Part shown: positions 61,678 to 64,000 of the stretch, in pieces
Numbering within the stretch: the stretch's first letter is position 1
Layout of the letters: every line of letters begins with the position of its first letter
Source: Comamonas sp009360615
Lineage (GTDB): Bacteria; Pseudomonadota; Gammaproteobacteria; Burkholderiales; Burkholderiaceae_C
Length of the DNA: 64,000 bases
Reading direction: 5' to 3' (one strand)
NCBI RefSeq assembly: GCF_035784015.1
Contig: NZ_JALKOW010000004.1
Program-made: the position numbers and the translations under genes
The notes under the pieces: model-generated
Database searches by the model: none
Told to the model about the DNA's origin: nothing
Seen by the model: only the letters and a program-made list of their open reading frames with translations

Positions 61678-62369
61678 TCCTGCTCCTGAGGCATGAAGTA
61701 GCCCACGCCCCGCATGGTCACGATGATCTTCTGGCCCAGTTTCTTGCGCAGATGGTGGACATAGACCTCCACGGCATTGCTCTCGACCGTGTCGCCCCAG
61801 CTGTAGAGATGCTCCTCGATCTGCGGGCGCGACAGCACGCGCCCGCGCGCCAGCAGCAGGGCCCACAGCACGGCGAACTCGCGCGGTGAAACCTCCACCT
61901 TCTGCCCTGCCTGCCGGATGGTACGTGCGGCGGGGTCCACCTCCAGATCCGCATGGCGGATCACCGGCGACGCCTGGCCGGCTGCGCGACGCATCATGGC
62001 GCGCAGCCGGGCCTCCAGCTCGTCCATGTCAAAGGGCTTGACCAGGTAGTCATCGGCCCCCAGATTGAGCCCTGCCACCCGGTCCTGCACCTGATCGCGC
62101 GCCGTCAGGATCAGCACCGGCGTGGCCGGATCGGGCAGTTGCGGCCCCCCGGGCCGTCCTGTCTGCAGGCGCAGGCGGCGTACCACCTCGCTGCCGTCGC
62201 CATCGGGCAGGCCCAGGTCCAGCAGCACGGCATCAAAGCGCTCTGTGCTCAGGGCATGCCAGGCCTCAGCCACGCTGGCGCACACATCCACCGCGTAGCC
62301 GCGCTGCATGAGATTGGCACGCAGCCCTGCTGCAATGCCTTCGTTGTCTTCGATCACCAGAATTCGCAT
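61674..62369 (-). CDS. OmpR-family response regulator, PmrA/QseB type
   Basis: 231 aa. Receiver domain with MRILVIEDNEG, phosphoacceptor Asp51 (LLDLGLPDGDG) and Lys of KPFDMDE about 103; C-terminal winged helix with LEVDPAARTIRQAGQKVEVSPREFAVL and YSWGDTVESNAVEVYVHHLRKKLG. ATG 62369 used; the open frame 16 codons upstream is not typical. Transcribed before its kinase, and divergent from a PAP2 phosphatase gene 154 bases away, so it probably controls that gene. Confidence 0.93.
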   Translation of the reverse strand: MRILVIEDNEGIAAGLRANLMQRGYAVDVCASVAEAWHALSTERFDAVLLDLGLPDGDGSEVVRRLRLQTGRPGGPQLPDPATPVLILTARDQVQDRVAGLNLGADDYLVKPFDMDELEARLRAMMRRAAGQASPVIRHADLEVDPAARTIRQAGQKVEVSPREFAVLWALLLARGRVLSRPQIEEHLYSWGDTVESNAVEVYVHHLRKKLGQKIIVTMRGVGYFMPQEQE

Positions 62370-62523
62370 GCCCGCATTGTGCGGGTCAATCCTGACTTGC
62401 CCAAGCGCACGGATCACACCAATGCCCTCTTTCCCGGTCTGCAGACGGCCCTGACATCCGCAGGTCGGCGTTTCGCCTTAACATCGGCCACCTTACATTG
62501 CCGCCACCCGCCGCAGCGCCTTC

Positions 62524-63114
62524 ATGTTCTTCTTCGATCCATTTCTGTTTGCGCTGTTCAATGCCGATGCCCAGACGCACTGGTTCAGCATCCAGCTGGC
62601 GCGGGCGCTCTCTGCCTGGCTGCCCAATCTCAGCGGCATGCTGGTTCTCGGCGCCCTGGTCCTGGGCTCGCCGGCGACACGCCGCACCATGCTGATGCTG
62701 CTGCTGTCCATGGCCACGGCCTGGCTGATCGCCAGACTCATACGCTGGGGCTTCCCGGCACCGCGCCCGTTCCAGCTCAACCTGGGCACGCTATGGATTC
62801 AACATGGCGGACGTGCGGGGTTTCCCAGCCTGCATGCCAGCGGTGCCTTTGCCCTGGCCATGGCCCTCAGCCTGGGCTCAACCCGCCACCGCAAGCCCCT
62901 GGTCTGGCTGGCCTGGGTGGCCGCCTTCGGCATTGCCTGGAGCCGCGTCCACCTGGGCGTGCACTTTGCCTCCGATCTGCTGGCCGGCGCGCTGGTCGGC
63001 ATCGGCGGCGCCCTCATTGTCTGGAACATCGGCTTTCGCCTGCGCCGACGCCGCCATCTGCGCGTCGTGCCGCATCTCAAGCGACTGCGCAGCGCCTGGA
63101 CAGCCCAGGGCTGA
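62524..63114 (+). CDS. PAP2-family membrane phosphatase
   Basis: 196 aa, five or six membrane segments. The three PAP2 motifs are visible: RWGFPAPRP (74-82, Arg for the usual first Lys), PSLH (101-104, Leu for Gly) and SRVHLGVHFASD (140-151) with the nucleophilic His. Such enzymes dephosphorylate undecaprenyl diphosphate or lipid A. The size and placement after a PmrAB-like system fit an undecaprenyl-diphosphate phosphatase/lipid-A kinase-like (BcrC, LpxT) role; not resolved. ATG 62524. Confidence 0.88.
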   Translation: MFFFDPFLFALFNADAQTHWFSIQLARALSAWLPNLSGMLVLGALVLGSPATRRTMLMLLLSMATAWLIARLIRWGFPAPRPFQLNLGTLWIQHGGRAGFPSLHASGAFALAMALSLGSTRHRKPLVWLAWVAAFGIAWSRVHLGVHFASDLLAGALVGIGGALIVWNIGFRLRRRRHLRVVPHLKRLRSAWTAQG

Positions 63115-63451
63115 GCAAGACCTCGGAACGTGTTCAGGATCTCCGCGCAGCCGCGTTGCAGCGCCATCGGGATGCATTCGACGCGGTGACTCGCCGCTTG
63201 CGCCGGGAGAATTCGCCCGATTTCGTTCCACCCCGTCGGGACAGAGTCTCTGCGGGTGCCCGGTCAGGGGCGGTCTGTGGCGTTGCCGCGCCGGCCGCGC
63301 CATCCCTCACAGCAGCGCGGCTGTTGCTGCGGCTTCTCGCGTGGTGGGGCGCCGCCTGGCATTCCACCACGCAAAGCCCCTGTCCCTGGACGAGGAGATC
63401 GCAAGCAGGTTCTTAAGCGCTTGTTAAGAAGCGCTTTCTATCGTCGCGGCC
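63115..63451. other. Intergenic region between the two PAP2 genes
   Basis: 337 bases with no gene I can support; open frames across it have no family resemblance. The last 40 bases carry a CTTAAG/GTTAAG direct repeat just before the second PAP2 gene. Confidence 0.6.
63412..63428 (+). promoter_or_regulatory. PmrA-box-like direct repeat before the second PAP2 gene
   Basis: CTTAAG (63412-63417), five bases, GTTAAG (63423-63428): same spacing and near-identical half-sites to the PmrA consensus (YTTAAK-N5-YTTAAK, as known in enterics). 23 bases upstream of the start codon. Confidence 0.45.
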
Positions 63452-64000
63452 ATGAAGTCGCCCGCCTCCTCGATCCCGCCCCTCCCTCTTCGCCAATCTT
63501 CCACCGCAGCCCTGCTGGCCTGGACCGTCGCCGCTCTGGCCTGTGTACTGGCCTGGGACATGAGCGGCCAGGACATGCCCTTCGCCCGCTGGTTCGGCAA
63601 CAGCCAGGGGTTTGCCCTGCAAAACGACTGGTTTCTGGTCAATATTGCCCATGAAGGTGCGCGCAAGATCGCCTGGATCGTCGCAATGGGGCTGAGCCTG
63701 ATGATCTGGTGGCCCAGAGGCTGGATGCGGAAGCTTCCATACGCAAGACGCATACAGCTGGTCGTCGGTGCGCTGCTGTCACTGGTCGTCATGGCCGTCA
63801 TGAAGCGCATCAGCGCCACCAGTTGCCCCTGGGACATCGCCGACTTCGGCGGCGTGGGCCACTATGTCTCGCACTGGGCCTGGGGCATCACGGATGGCGG
63901 CAGCGGCCACTGCTTTCCGGCCGGCCATGCCTCGGCGGGCTTTGCCTTCCTCAGCGGCTACTTTGCGCTGCGTCACAACCAGCCGCGCGTCGCGCGCCTG
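63452..64000 (+). CDS. PAP2-family membrane phosphatase, 3' end outside the window
   Basis: 183 codons from ATG 63452 without a stop, running off the right edge. An N-terminal segment of about 20 residues rich in Ser and Pro precedes four visible membrane segments. Motifs: MKRISATSCPWD (Lys-rich first motif) and FPAGHASAG (second motif with catalytic His), close to the LpxE/PAP2 group that removes lipid A phosphate. The third motif should lie beyond the edge. A PmrA-like direct repeat lies 23 bases upstream of its start, linking it to the adjacent two-component system. Confidence 0.82.
   Translation, partial: MKSPASSIPPLPLRQSSTAALLAWTVAALACVLAWDMSGQDMPFARWFGNSQGFALQNDWFLVNIAHEGARKIAWIVAMGLSLMIWWPRGWMRKLPYARRIQLVVGALLSLVVMAVMKRISATSCPWDIADFGGVGHYVSHWAWGITDGGSGHCFPAGHASAGFAFLSGYFALRHNQPRVARL

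Noticed and set aside
63115..63451. Gene remnant or insertion-sequence scar between the PAP2 genes
   Set aside because: No terminal inverted repeats, target duplication or transposase-like peptide could be seen in any frame.

Overview
The window is GC-rich (roughly two thirds G+C by eye) and reads as chromosome of a betaproteobacterium of the Comamonadaceae, most like Comamonas testosteroni or Delftia. Reasons: the leuS-lptE-holA-proA order, a betaproteobacterial-type gshA, two Bug-type (tripartite tricarboxylate) binding proteins, a Comamonas-style ring-hydroxylating oxygenase, and a GC-rich intergenic repeat placed just after stop codons. Genus is inference; no rRNA or tRNA gene lies in the window, although the left edge looks like a structured RNA leader.

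Left third (366-25212), mostly housekeeping. On the minus strand: glutathione synthesis (gshA, gshB) interleaved with potassium uptake (kup, trkA, trkH) and a BenE-type transporter, then proA, holA, lptE and leuS. On the plus strand: a YbdG-like mechanosensitive channel, a DJ-1/PfpI protein and a ribbon-helix-helix protein. Next come a META-domain protein, a membrane NERD-nuclease-like protein and a CnoX-like thioredoxin-TPR protein (all minus), then a two-gene ABC exporter and purE-purK (plus).

Middle (25405-38442). A YrdC/Sua5 tRNA-modification protein precedes a five-gene plus-strand cluster: a sulfonate/nitrate-type ABC transporter (binding protein, ATPase, permease), a second and divergent binding-protein-like product, and an acyl-CoA-dehydrogenase-fold flavoprotein of the SfnB/DszC kind. 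This is probably an organosulfur uptake and cleavage system. Then ompW, a GDSL lipoprotein esterase and dacB (minus), and tsaB-rimI plus a degenerate uracil-DNA-glycosylase-like gene and corA (plus).

Accessory catabolic block (38669-56986). About 18 kb lies on the minus strand: cupin, alpha/beta hydrolase, IclR regulator, aspartate-dehydrogenase-like protein, Bug protein, MTA/SAH-type nucleosidase, SDR, second IclR, an SDR lacking the catalytic Tyr/Lys pair, a ThDP enzyme, aldehyde dehydrogenase, two-domain extradiol-type dioxygenase, second Bug protein, a 73-aa protein, Rieske oxygenase with its reductase, a porin and an MFS carrier. Together they look like outer-membrane entry, capture, transport, oxygenation, ring cleavage and side-chain processing of an aromatic acid whose identity I cannot read from sequence.

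Right end (57223-64000). A long-chain acyl-CoA ligase and fructose-bisphosphate aldolase are followed by a PmrAB/QseBC-type two-component system (minus), diverging from two PAP2 phosphatases (plus, the second cut by the window edge). The second PAP2 gene has a PmrA-box-like direct repeat upstream.

Less routine items are the stop-codon-associated repeat family (seven copies), a near-identical palindrome before both the GDSL esterase and the acyl-CoA ligase, the strong hairpin in the corA leader, and the catabolic block with its paired regulators and unusual SDR.
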